The position numbers and the translations under genes are program-made. A stretch of DNA of 64,000 bases from Couchioplanes caeruleus (lineage in GTDB: Bacteria > Actinomycetota > Actinomycetes > Mycobacteriales > Micromonosporaceae). Below, one piece after another: positions 49,113 to 56,985 of this stretch. The notes beneath the pieces are model-generated. The model was given only the letters and a program-made list of their open reading frames with translations, was not told the origin of the DNA and searched no databases. The DNA lies in the NCBI RefSeq assembly GCF_023499255.1, contig NZ_CP092183.1, positions 379,501-443,500 of the forward strand, given 5' to 3'. The first letter of the stretch is position 1. The number at the start of each line of letters is the position of its first letter.

Positions 49113-49466
49113 TCAGTCCGTCTCGGCGAGGCCCGCGAAGTACCGGGCCAGCGCCACGAGGTCCCACGCCTGGCGGACCTCGGTGATCCGGCCGTCGGCG
49201 ACCGTCAGGAACTCGGCGATCCGGACCGTCCCGAACGGCGCTGCGCAGTCGTAGATCAGGACGGTCCGGTCGCCGGCGTGCACGGCGGAGACGACGGTGA
49301 CCGAGTCGGCGAACGAGGCGATCCGGTGCAGGGTCTGCACCAGCTCCTCGTCGTCGACCGGGACGCCGAGGTTCCACTCGATCCCGGCGTCCGGTGCGAT
49401 CAGCCGGCGCACCGCCGCCCGGTCCCGGGAGACCCAGGACCGGGCGTAGAAGTCGGCCACCTCCAT
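49113..49466 (-). CDS. SnoaL-like (NTF2-fold) protein
   Basis: 117 aa. The NTF2-like pattern is visible: a helix with YARSWVSRDRAAVRRLIAPD, strands IEWNLGVPV and VTVVSAVHAGDRTVLIYD, and the closing VADGRITEVRQAWDLVAL. Such proteins are small-molecule isomerases or binding proteins. The ATG is 1 bp after the stop of the DUF2334 gene, so it is the last gene of the polysaccharide operon. Its role there is unknown. Confidence 0.83.
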   Translation of the reverse strand: MEVADFYARSWVSRDRAAVRRLIAPDAGIEWNLGVPVDDEELVQTLHRIASFADSVTVVSAVHAGDRTVLIYDCAAPFGTVRIAEFLTVADGRITEVRQAWDLVALARYFAGLAETD

Positions 49467-49467
49467 G

Positions 49468-51102
49468 TCAGTTGGCGACCATCGAGTCGCCGGTGACGAA
49501 GGTGTAGCCCAGGTTCTTGATGCCCGGCACCAGCTGCTTCAGGTGGTCGGTGCCGAGGTACGGGTGGTAGAAGAAGCTGGCCACGCCGTCGCGGACGACC
49601 AGGTTGCGCTGCGCCGAGGCGAGCAGGTCGGCGGGGAGCCGGGCCGGGTGGTTGTTGAACGGCAGGGGCTCGACGTTGCCGATGTTCTCCGGGATGACCA
49701 CCGAGCCGTAGACGTCGCGGACGGCGTACGGGAAGAACTGGCCGAACTGGCGGGTGTAGTCGATCTTCCCGCCGCCGAGCACGCCGGGGAAGTACAGGCC
49801 CCGGTCGTAGCGCTTGCCCAGCACCGAGTTCACGGTCTGGTAGTCGACCGCGCTGCCGGCGTAGTGCGGGAACTCGAACGTCGTCGGCACGCCCAGCCCG
49901 GCCAGCGCGAAGGTCAGCCCGGAGGAGGCGATGCGGCTGGCGGCGAACGCGGCGGAGTCACCGGCGACCGGGCCGTCGTAGATCACGCTGTCGTTCGCGT
50001 CGACGTGCGCGGCGTAGAACTCGAAGTCGTTCGCGCTGACGCCGTCGTACGGGTTGGGCGCGGAGCCGTACTGGTGGGTGTAGCCGTGCATGAGCAGGGT
50101 GCCGCCGCGCTGCTGCATGTAACGCAGGGCGGAGACGACCTTCGGCCGCTGCAGCAGCGTGTAGTCCTGCGCCTTGCCGTTGTTCTGCACGCCCTTCGGG
50201 TCGCGGTAGCGCGGGTAGACGGCGACGCTGAACGGGACCTTCTGGGCGTACAGGTAGTCGGCGATCGCGCGCAGCTCGTCGGGGTCCGAGTCGGGGCCGA
50301 CGTCCTCGATGCGGGCCAGCGCGCGGTGCCGCTCCCGGGACACCCCGGTGTCGCCGAGCGAGTCGAAGAGCAGGTCGGCGAAGGCCAGGTAGCGGTCGTC
50401 GTGGGCCACGTACGCGTACGGCATCTCGCCCACGTACGTGAGGTTGCCGGACTGCACCGCCCACGGGAAGGACGTGCCGTCGGGGCGTACGGCGGAAGCC
50501 AGGGTCCTGACCTTCGCCCCGTCGGTGATCGACAGGTTCATGATCCCGGACTTGTTCACCGTGTCGCGGGTGAGCTTCGTGCCCTTGTAGTCGACCTGGG
50601 CCACGTCCGAGAAGTCGAACGCGCCGCTGGTGAAGCCGTGGGCCGCCGCGAACGTCGCGTCCCGCGAGGCGAGCTGCCAGATGTTGTCGAACACCCAGGT
50701 GACCGGCTTGGTGGTGGCGGCGACGTCGTCCAGGAACGCGGCCGGCAGCGGCTCGTCGTACGTCGAGCCGAGGTAGACGACCGCGGTGTACGCCGACAGG
50801 TCGTTCGCCTTGTAGCCCGCCACGGGCGCGGCGGTCCACGAGCCGAAGTGCGAGGCCAGGTTGGCGGTCTGGGTGGCGTAGACCTCGCCCATCCAGCCGT
50901 AGTCGCCGGTAGTGTCGTACAGGACGAGCGTCCTGGCGGTGCCGCCGCCCGGCGCCGCCTTGCCGGACTTCGCGGCCGGCGTCGTGGTCGCGGTGCGTTC
51001 GGCGGCGTCGGCGTTGACCACGCCCAGCCCGAGGGCGGCGGTCGCGGTGAGCGCGACGGTCGCGCCGAGCAGGACCCGGCGGGAGAACTTCGGGGTACGC
51101 AT
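49468..51102 (-). CDS. Secreted DUF2334 polysaccharide deacetylase-like protein
   Basis: 544 aa. Twin-arginine-like start (FSRRVLLGATVALTATAALG) and Ala-rich cleavage region. Domain features: LVLYDTTGDYGWMGEVYA, then ARIEDVGPDSDPDELRAIADYL with VPFSVAVYPRYRD, and GTLLMHGYTHQYG, as in DUF2334, a relative of NodB deacetylases (H/D metal ligands). A late SFFYHPYLG supplies another His. It probably deacetylates or otherwise modifies the exopolymer. The ATG overlaps the wecB stop by one base. Confidence 0.85.
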   Translation of the reverse strand: MRTPKFSRRVLLGATVALTATAALGLGVVNADAAERTATTTPAAKSGKAAPGGGTARTLVLYDTTGDYGWMGEVYATQTANLASHFGSWTAAPVAGYKANDLSAYTAVVYLGSTYDEPLPAAFLDDVAATTKPVTWVFDNIWQLASRDATFAAAHGFTSGAFDFSDVAQVDYKGTKLTRDTVNKSGIMNLSITDGAKVRTLASAVRPDGTSFPWAVQSGNLTYVGEMPYAYVAHDDRYLAFADLLFDSLGDTGVSRERHRALARIEDVGPDSDPDELRAIADYLYAQKVPFSVAVYPRYRDPKGVQNNGKAQDYTLLQRPKVVSALRYMQQRGGTLLMHGYTHQYGSAPNPYDGVSANDFEFYAAHVDANDSVIYDGPVAGDSAAFAASRIASSGLTFALAGLGVPTTFEFPHYAGSAVDYQTVNSVLGKRYDRGLYFPGVLGGGKIDYTRQFGQFFPYAVRDVYGSVVIPENIGNVEPLPFNNHPARLPADLLASAQRNLVVRDGVASFFYHPYLGTDHLKQLVPGIKNLGYTFVTGDSMVAN

Positions 51103-52307
51103 CAGAACGCTCCGTACGTGGCAGTGGCGGGGGATTCCAGGGCGGGCATCGGTGCGGGAGCCTCGGCGAGGCCGAGCAGTGCGGCGGTGGCCTGGGCGGT
51201 ACGGGCGGCCGCGAGCCCGTCGCCGTACGGGTTGCCGCCCGCGGTCATCGCGTCCCGGCGCACCCGGCTGTCGAGCAGCACGGACGCCTCCTTGACGATC
51301 AGCTCCGGGTCGGAGCCGACGAGCCGGGCGCAGCCGGCGTGCAGCGACTCGACCCGCTCGGTCACGTCCCGCAGCACCAGGGCCGGTACGCCGAACGACG
51401 GCGCCTCCTCCTGGATGCCGCCCGAGTCGGTCAGCACCAGGTACGCCTCGGACAGCAGGCGCGACAGGTCCGGGTACGGCAGCGGGTCGGTGACCGTGAC
51501 CCGCTCGATCCCGGCCAGCCCGGCCTCCACCTGGGCGCGGACCGCGGGGTTCGGGTGGCTGGGCAGGATCACGTCGATGTCCGGGTAGCGGGCGACGAGC
51601 TCGCGGACCGCGGTGAGGATCCGGTCCAGCGGGGCGCCCCAGGACTCGCGCCGGTGGGCGGTGACGAGCACGAGGCGGTTGGTGCTGCCGGCCCGGGTGG
51701 CGGCGACCTGCGGGTTCTCGTACGGCATCCGCCGCGCGGCCACCGCGAGCGTCGCGTCCACGACGGTGTTGCCGCTGATCAGCACGTCGGTCGTGGCGAT
51801 GTTCTCGTCGAGCAGGTTCATCGCGGCCAGCGGCGTCGGCGCCAGGTGCAGCGCGGCGACCTGGGCGACCAGCCGCCGGTTCGCCTCCTCGGGGAACGGC
51901 GAGTCGAGGTCGCCCGAGCGCAGCCCGGCCTCGAGGTGTACCACGGGGATCCGGCGCCAGAACGCGGCCAGCGCCCCGGCGAGGCTCGTGGTGGTGTCGC
52001 CCTGCACGATCACCGCGGCCGGCGTGCGGACCTGCCACAGCTCGTCGAGCTGCCGGATCATCGCGGTGAGCAGCTCGGCCTGGCCGCCGGTGCCGCGCTC
52101 GACCTGGAGCGTGACGTCGGGGGTGAGGCCGAACGCGGCCAGCGCCTGCCCGACCATCGCGGGGTGCTGGCCGCTGGCGACCAGGACCGGGGTGAGCAGG
52201 CCGGCGTCGCGCATCGCGAGGACAACCGGGGCCAGCTTGACGGCTTCGGGACGGGTACCGCCGATGAGGTGCACTTCGGGGAGCGAGGGGAGCGAGGGGA
52301 GCGACAT
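51102..52307 (-). CDS. wecB: WecB, non-hydrolysing UDP-GlcNAc 2-epimerase
   Basis: 401 aa. Converts UDP-GlcNAc to UDP-ManNAc. Motifs: HLIGGTRPEAVKLAPVVLAM at the start, VQGDTTTSLAGALAAF, HLEAGLRSGDLDSPFPEEAN, TAHRRESWG, LTDSGGIQEEAPSFGVP. The N-terminus has a triple SLP repeat from a perfect 9-bp DNA repeat. It is between the GT2 and DUF2334 genes, so the operon likely makes a polymer containing ManNAc or a derivative. Confidence 0.94.
   Translation of the reverse strand: MSLPSLPSLPEVHLIGGTRPEAVKLAPVVLAMRDAGLLTPVLVASGQHPAMVGQALAAFGLTPDVTLQVERGTGGQAELLTAMIRQLDELWQVRTPAAVIVQGDTTTSLAGALAAFWRRIPVVHLEAGLRSGDLDSPFPEEANRRLVAQVAALHLAPTPLAAMNLLDENIATTDVLISGNTVVDATLAVAARRMPYENPQVAATRAGSTNRLVLVTAHRRESWGAPLDRILTAVRELVARYPDIDVILPSHPNPAVRAQVEAGLAGIERVTVTDPLPYPDLSRLLSEAYLVLTDSGGIQEEAPSFGVPALVLRDVTERVESLHAGCARLVGSDPELIVKEASVLLDSRVRRDAMTAGGNPYGDGLAAARTAQATAALLGLAEAPAPMPALESPATATYGAF
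52278..52304 (-). repeat. Three tandem copies of GGGGAGCGA
   Basis: Perfect 9-bp triplication inside the wecB start region, coding Ser-Leu-Pro three times. Copy changes would keep the frame. Confidence 0.8.
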
Positions 52308-52338
52308 GCCTTTGTCTCCAGGTTCGGGGGGAAAACCT

Positions 52339-53685
52339 TCAGGCGGCCAGGGCAAGGGATGGAGCGTGTTCGAGCGGCTCTTCGGCGAGCCGCTCGGTCT
52401 TGGCCCAGGACTGCTGTCCACGGGCCTGCCGGGCAAGAGCGCGGTACGTCGCGACGAGTCCGAGGAGCAGGAAGATCGGGTACGCGACCGCCGCGGTGAG
52501 CAGCCGGCGCAGGGACTCGTCGCGCAGCCGGTAGCGGTGCACCAGCGCCCAGATGAAGCCGGGGAAGAACGTGACCGCGAACCACATCCCGGCGCTGTCG
52601 GCGAGGGCGTCCCAGGACCGCAGGTACGGCATCGGGTGCCCCGCCACGAGCCCGGCCGCGGCGACCGACACGCCGGCCACGAGGGCCACGGTGACCAGCG
52701 CGTTGAGCCACGGGGAGACCAGGTAGTGCAGCATCTCCAGCAGCGAGGTGACGCCGATCTGCCGCGACGCGAACAGCCGGCGCAGGTAGCGGGCGCACTG
52801 CAGGTTGCCCTGCGCCCAGCGGGTGCGCTGACGGGTGAGCCGGCGCAGGTCGACGACGGCCTGCTGGGTGACCGAGGCCCGCGACGTGTAGCGGATGCCG
52901 ACGCCGCCGAGGTGCATGCGCAGCCCCAGCTCCAGGTCCTCGACGAGGCAGGCCGACCAGGGCGCGTCGCCGAGAGCCAGCAACGCGGAGAGGCGGGTGA
53001 ACTGCCCGTTGCCGCCGAGCCCGACGGTGTCGATGGTGTCGCGCAGGCTCTGGCAGGCGTTGACGATCGCGCCGAACTCGAGGTCCTGCACCGCGCCGAG
53101 GAGCTTGGTGCGGTTGCGGATGCGTACCTGGACCTGGGCGGCCCCGACGCGCGGGTCGCGCATCATCCGGGAGATCTCGAGCAGGATGTTGCGGCTGCCC
53201 TGGCCGTCGCCGTCGATGATGCCGACGACCACCCTGGCCGGGTCCACACCGGACTCGGCGGTGCGCTCGGCGATGTAGCGGTACGCCGCGTTCAGCGCCT
53301 CGCCCTTGCCCTTGCGCGCCTCCGGCAGCTCCCGGCGCAGCACCCGCAGCCGCGGGTGGTCGATGGCCGCGAGCACGTCGGGCGTACGGTCGTCCGACCC
53401 GTCGTCGACCACGAGCACCCGGGCGAGCGTGCCCCCGGGGCCGCCGAGGCTCAGCGCCGCGTTCACGGTGTTGCCGACGACGACCTCTTCGTTCAGCGCC
53501 GGCACGATGATCCAGAAGTGCTCGGGGGTGCCGTCACCGTGCGCGAGCGACTGCTCGACGACCGTACGGCGGTGTGACGCGGCGTACCGGACGGCGAAGC
53601 TGACCAGCGCGAGCGTGGAGACCGGCCAGGCGAGCAGGACCGCGTACCCGGTGACCACGAGGAACCAGCTGTCCGCTGCCGTCAT
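52339..53685 (-). CDS. Membrane GT2 glycosyltransferase, processive type
   Basis: 448 aa; GGGAGGG precedes the ATG. An N-terminal helix, then the GT2 domain: IIVPALNEEVVVGNTV, VVDDGSDDRTPDVLA, DxD in IIDGDGQGSRNI, acceptor acidic VEDLELGLRM and the processive motif RQRTRWAQGN (about 279). Three or four C-terminal helices form the translocation region. It is like polymerising hyaluronan/cellulose/NodC-type enzymes. It starts an operon with wecB and the DUF2334 gene. Confidence 0.9.
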   Translation of the reverse strand: MTAADSWFLVVTGYAVLLAWPVSTLALVSFAVRYAASHRRTVVEQSLAHGDGTPEHFWIIVPALNEEVVVGNTVNAALSLGGPGGTLARVLVVDDGSDDRTPDVLAAIDHPRLRVLRRELPEARKGKGEALNAAYRYIAERTAESGVDPARVVVGIIDGDGQGSRNILLEISRMMRDPRVGAAQVQVRIRNRTKLLGAVQDLEFGAIVNACQSLRDTIDTVGLGGNGQFTRLSALLALGDAPWSACLVEDLELGLRMHLGGVGIRYTSRASVTQQAVVDLRRLTRQRTRWAQGNLQCARYLRRLFASRQIGVTSLLEMLHYLVSPWLNALVTVALVAGVSVAAAGLVAGHPMPYLRSWDALADSAGMWFAVTFFPGFIWALVHRYRLRDESLRRLLTAAVAYPIFLLLGLVATYRALARQARGQQSWAKTERLAEEPLEHAPSLALAA

Positions 53686-54009
53686 CGCTGCCCTCCCTGC
53701 TGTGACTGACCGTGTTGTCGACCGGGTAACGCTTGCCGCGCTCTCGGACGTATCAGGACATTAGGGTGCTACGTAGCGTGATACAAGGGCGGCGACCGGA
53801 GCGACGGCCCGAACTGACTGTTCGGCCCATCTCAGACATCTCAGGCGGCGCAATACGGGCAAAATCGGGCCAACTGCCTATGTCGCGCCGGCGAATCGGG
53901 CGGATCGGCGGCGGCGCCGACAGTGACTTTCCGTGATAGCGGCCGTTACGCAGCACGCGCGCTCCTGGCGGCGGTTCCTGTGACTCTGGGTGAGGTCTAT
54001 GCTGCGTGC
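53686..54009. other. 324-bp divergent intergenic region
   Basis: Upstream of the GT2 operon and of the small acidic gene. Contains the palindrome GCTACGTAGC (53768-53777). A possible -10 TATGCT (53998-54003) lies 6 bp before the GTG at 54010. No other gene seen. Confidence 0.5.
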
Positions 54010-54261
54010 GTGAACCGGATCCTGGTGCGGGCGCTGATCGACCTGGCAGTGGCGATCGAGCTGTCGAGCGACGACGAGATCGACCCCCGTACGGCGACGA
54101 CGCTCCTCGACGACCTGGCGGCCACCCTCGACGACCTCTCGGACGCCGACCGCGACGAACTCATCGACTACATCGAGGAACAGGCGGACCTCACCCGGGA
54201 CCCGGACCGCCGGGAAGTCCTCCTCGAGCTCCCCGACACGCTCGCCCTCACAGACGACTGA
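54010..54261 (+). CDS. Small acidic helical protein, 83 aa
   Basis: 83 aa from a GTG; the transcript is probably leaderless because TATGCT ends 6 bp before it. Helical and acidic: LVRALIDLAVAIELSSDDE, TTLLDDLAATLDDLSDADRD and ELIDYIEEQADLTRDPDRR. No family is recognised. It precedes the NfeD-flotillin operon by 124 bp in the same direction. An upstream in-frame start at 53923 would add 29 residues. Confidence 0.6.
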   Translation: MNRILVRALIDLAVAIELSSDDEIDPRTATTLLDDLAATLDDLSDADRDELIDYIEEQADLTRDPDRREVLLELPDTLALTDD

Positions 54262-54384
54262 CCCGGTACGGCCTCCCGCGATCTTGTCCTGACGGGGGAG
54301 GGACCCGCTTGAACGGGCCTGTCATCATCGACGTCACCGCAGGAGATCGATCCGGCGGCTGTGTCACGGGGGCGGGGCTGATTC

Positions 54385-54963
54385 ATGGGTGGGTTCTTCG
54401 AGGCTGCGCTCAGCTTCCCCACCGTCGTGCTCACGCCACTACTGGTCGTCGTCATCGGGTACTGGCTGGTCGTCGTCGTGGGCGGCGCCGACCCCGATGG
54501 TGACGGCGCCGGCGGTGAGGGCGGCTTCCTCGGGTTCCTGGGGCTCGGCGGGGTGCCGGCCTCGGTCGTCATCTCCCTGCTCGTCGTCTTCGCGTGGTTC
54601 GCCACGCTCGCCGGCTCGCAGCTGCTCGGGGCCATCCCGGCCGCGCTCGTGCTGGCCGCCGCCGTGGTCGTGGCGTGGGTCGTCGCGCGCCTGGCCGTCG
54701 TGCTCATCAGACGCTTCCTGCCCGCCGGTGCAGAGCCGTCGCGGGCCGACTTCCTCGGGCTGACCTGCGTCGTGCGCACCGGGCGGGTCACCCGCACGTT
54801 CGGGCAGGCCGAGGTGCACGCGCCCGACGGCTCCTCCGCCATCGTGCAGGTCCGCCAGGCCGGCGACGACGACCTGCGTGCCGGCACGGTCGCCGTGCTC
54901 TACGACGTCGACCCCGACGGCGACTTCTTCTGGATCATCCCCGCCGACATCGCCAGCAATTAG
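54385..54963 (+). CDS. NfeD-like membrane protein (OB-fold)
   Basis: 192 aa. An N-terminal hydrophobic hairpin (VVLTPLLVVVIGYWLVVVVGG), a Gly/Asp-rich loop, two more helices, and a C-terminal beta domain (LGLTCVVRTGRVTRTFGQA, IVQVRQAG) like the NfeD/YqiJ OB-fold. NfeD-type proteins are encoded directly upstream of flotillins and work with them in membrane microdomains. The flotillin gene starts 24 bp later. Confidence 0.83.
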   Translation: MGGFFEAALSFPTVVLTPLLVVVIGYWLVVVVGGADPDGDGAGGEGGFLGFLGLGGVPASVVISLLVVFAWFATLAGSQLLGAIPAALVLAAAVVVAWVVARLAVVLIRRFLPAGAEPSRADFLGLTCVVRTGRVTRTFGQAEVHAPDGSSAIVQVRQAGDDDLRAGTVAVLYDVDPDGDFFWIIPADIASN

Positions 54964-54987
54964 CGCCGACAATCAAAGGACATCTGC

Positions 54988-56985
54988 ATGGACGTGGTCT
55001 CCACCGGTATCGGTGTGCTCATCGCCGTGGTGCTGCTCATCGCGCTCGGCGTCGTGTTCTTCATCAGCCGCATGTTCCGCAAGGTGGAGCAGGGCAAGGC
55101 GCTGATCGTCAGCAAGGTGCGCCGCGTCGACGTCACGTTCACCGGTGCGGTCGTGCTGCCGGTGCTGCACAAGGCCGAGGTCATGGACATCTCGGTGAAG
55201 ACGATCGAGATCTCGCGGACGGGGCGGGAGGGGCTGATCTGCCGCGACAACATCCGCGCGGACATCCGGATCACGTTCTTCGTGCGGGTGAACAAGACGA
55301 CCGAGGACGTCATCAAGGTCGCGCAGGCGATCGGCACCACCCGGGCCAGCAGTGAGCAGACGCTGCAGGAGCTGTTCAACGCGAAGTTCTCGGAGGCGCT
55401 GAAGACCGTCGGCAAGCAGCTGGACTTCGTCGACCTCTACACCAAGCGCAACGAGTTCCGGGACCAGATCATCGAGGTGATCGGCACCGACCTCAACGGG
55501 TACAGCCTCGAGGACGCGGCGATCGACTTCCTGGAGCAGACGCCGCTGGTGTCGCTCGACCCGAAGAACATTTTGGACGCGCAGGGCATCCGGAAGATCA
55601 CCGAGCTCACCGCGATCGAGTCGGTCCGCACCAACGACTACCGGCGCAACGAGGAGAAGGAGATCACCCGGCAGAACGTGGACGCCAAGGAGGCGATCCT
55701 CGAGCTGGAGCGCCGGCAGGCCGACGCGGAGATCAAGCAGCGCCGGGAGATCGAGACCATGCGGGCCCGCGAGGAGGCCGAGATCGCCCTCGCGCACGCC
55801 CAGGAGCGCCTCCGCGCCGAGGGTGCCCACCTGCAGACGGAACAGCAGCTCGGGGTGCAGCAGGAGAACAAGGCCCGGGAGATCGCGGTCGCCGAGAAGA
55901 ACCGCGAGCGGGTCATCGCGATCGAGACCGAGCGCATCGAGAAGGACCGGATGCTCGAGGTCATCGGCCGCGAGCGGGAGACGCAGCTCTCCACGATCGC
56001 CAAGGACAAGGAGGTCGAGGCGGAGAAGCGCTCGATCGCCGAGGTGATCCGCGAGCGCATCGCCGTCGAGAAGACCGTCGCCGAGCAGGAGGAGAACATC
56101 AAGCGGCTGCGCGTCGTCGAGGAGGCGGAGCGTACCCGGCAGGCCGTGATCATCAACGCCGAGGCCGAGGCGCAGGAGGCCCTGGTCAAGGACATCAAGG
56201 CCGCGGAGGCGGCCGAGGCCGCCGCGAAGTTCAAGGCCCGCGAGGAACTGGTGCTGGCGGAGGCCCGCCAGCAGGCCGCCGAGCTGGACGCCCGCGCGAA
56301 GATCCGGCTGGCCGAGGGTACGCAGGCCGAGGCGGCCGCCGCGGGCCTCGCCGACGTGCAGGTGCGCGAGCGCAACGCTGAGGTCGTCGAGAAGACGGGC
56401 CGCGCCGAGGCCGCCGTGGAGCGGGAGAAGGCGCTGGTCGCCGCCGAGGCGATCCGCGAGAAGCTCAAGGGCGAGGCCGAGGGCCTGCACGAGAAGGCCG
56501 GCGCGATGGCGGCGCTGGACGACGCCAGCCGCGGGCACGAGGAGTACCGGCTGCGGCTGGAGATGGAGAAGGAGATCCGGCTCGCCGGCATCCACGTGCA
56601 CAAGGACATCGCCGAGGCGCAGGCCACGCTCATCGCCACCGGGCTCGAGAAGGCCGACATCGACATCGTCGGGGGCGACTCGGTGTTCTTCGACAAGCTG
56701 GTCGGCTCGATCACGCTCGGCAAGAGCATCGACGGCTTCGTCCAGCACTCCGACGTCGTGCAGGGGCTCGGCGCGCGCTACCTGGACGGCTCGGCGAACT
56801 TCGCCGACGACCTCAGCCGGGTGGTCGGCGCGGTCAACACCGGTGACGTGGCGAACCTGACGCTGTCGGCGTTCCTCACCCAGCAGATCAAGGCCGGCCG
56901 CGAGGACTCCGGCAAGCTGCGTGAGCTCCTCGCCGCCGCCCAGGAGATGGGTCTCGCCGACGCGAAGGTGCCGGCGTCCCGGTGA
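54988..56985 (+). CDS. Flotillin, YqiK-like
   Basis: 665 aa. One N-terminal membrane helix (IGVLIAVVLLIALGVVFFIS), an SPFH/PHB domain (about 35-215; EQGKALIVSKVRRVDVTFTG, ITFFVRVNKTTEDVIKVAQA), and a long Ala/Glu-rich coiled coil (about 220-480) with flotillin EAxE-type repeats such as NAEAEAQEALVKDIKAAEAA. The C-terminal ~180 residues oligomerise. It organises membrane microdomains. Its stop overlaps the start of the giant ATPase gene by 4 bp, so the two are co-translated. Confidence 0.92.
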   Translation: MDVVSTGIGVLIAVVLLIALGVVFFISRMFRKVEQGKALIVSKVRRVDVTFTGAVVLPVLHKAEVMDISVKTIEISRTGREGLICRDNIRADIRITFFVRVNKTTEDVIKVAQAIGTTRASSEQTLQELFNAKFSEALKTVGKQLDFVDLYTKRNEFRDQIIEVIGTDLNGYSLEDAAIDFLEQTPLVSLDPKNILDAQGIRKITELTAIESVRTNDYRRNEEKEITRQNVDAKEAILELERRQADAEIKQRREIETMRAREEAEIALAHAQERLRAEGAHLQTEQQLGVQQENKAREIAVAEKNRERVIAIETERIEKDRMLEVIGRERETQLSTIAKDKEVEAEKRSIAEVIRERIAVEKTVAEQEENIKRLRVVEEAERTRQAVIINAEAEAQEALVKDIKAAEAAEAAAKFKAREELVLAEARQQAAELDARAKIRLAEGTQAEAAAAGLADVQVRERNAEVVEKTGRAEAAVEREKALVAAEAIREKLKGEAEGLHEKAGAMAALDDASRGHEEYRLRLEMEKEIRLAGIHVHKDIAEAQATLIATGLEKADIDIVGGDSVFFDKLVGSITLGKSIDGFVQHSDVVQGLGARYLDGSANFADDLSRVVGAVNTGDVANLTLSAFLTQQIKAGREDSGKLRELLAAAQEMGLADAKVPASR

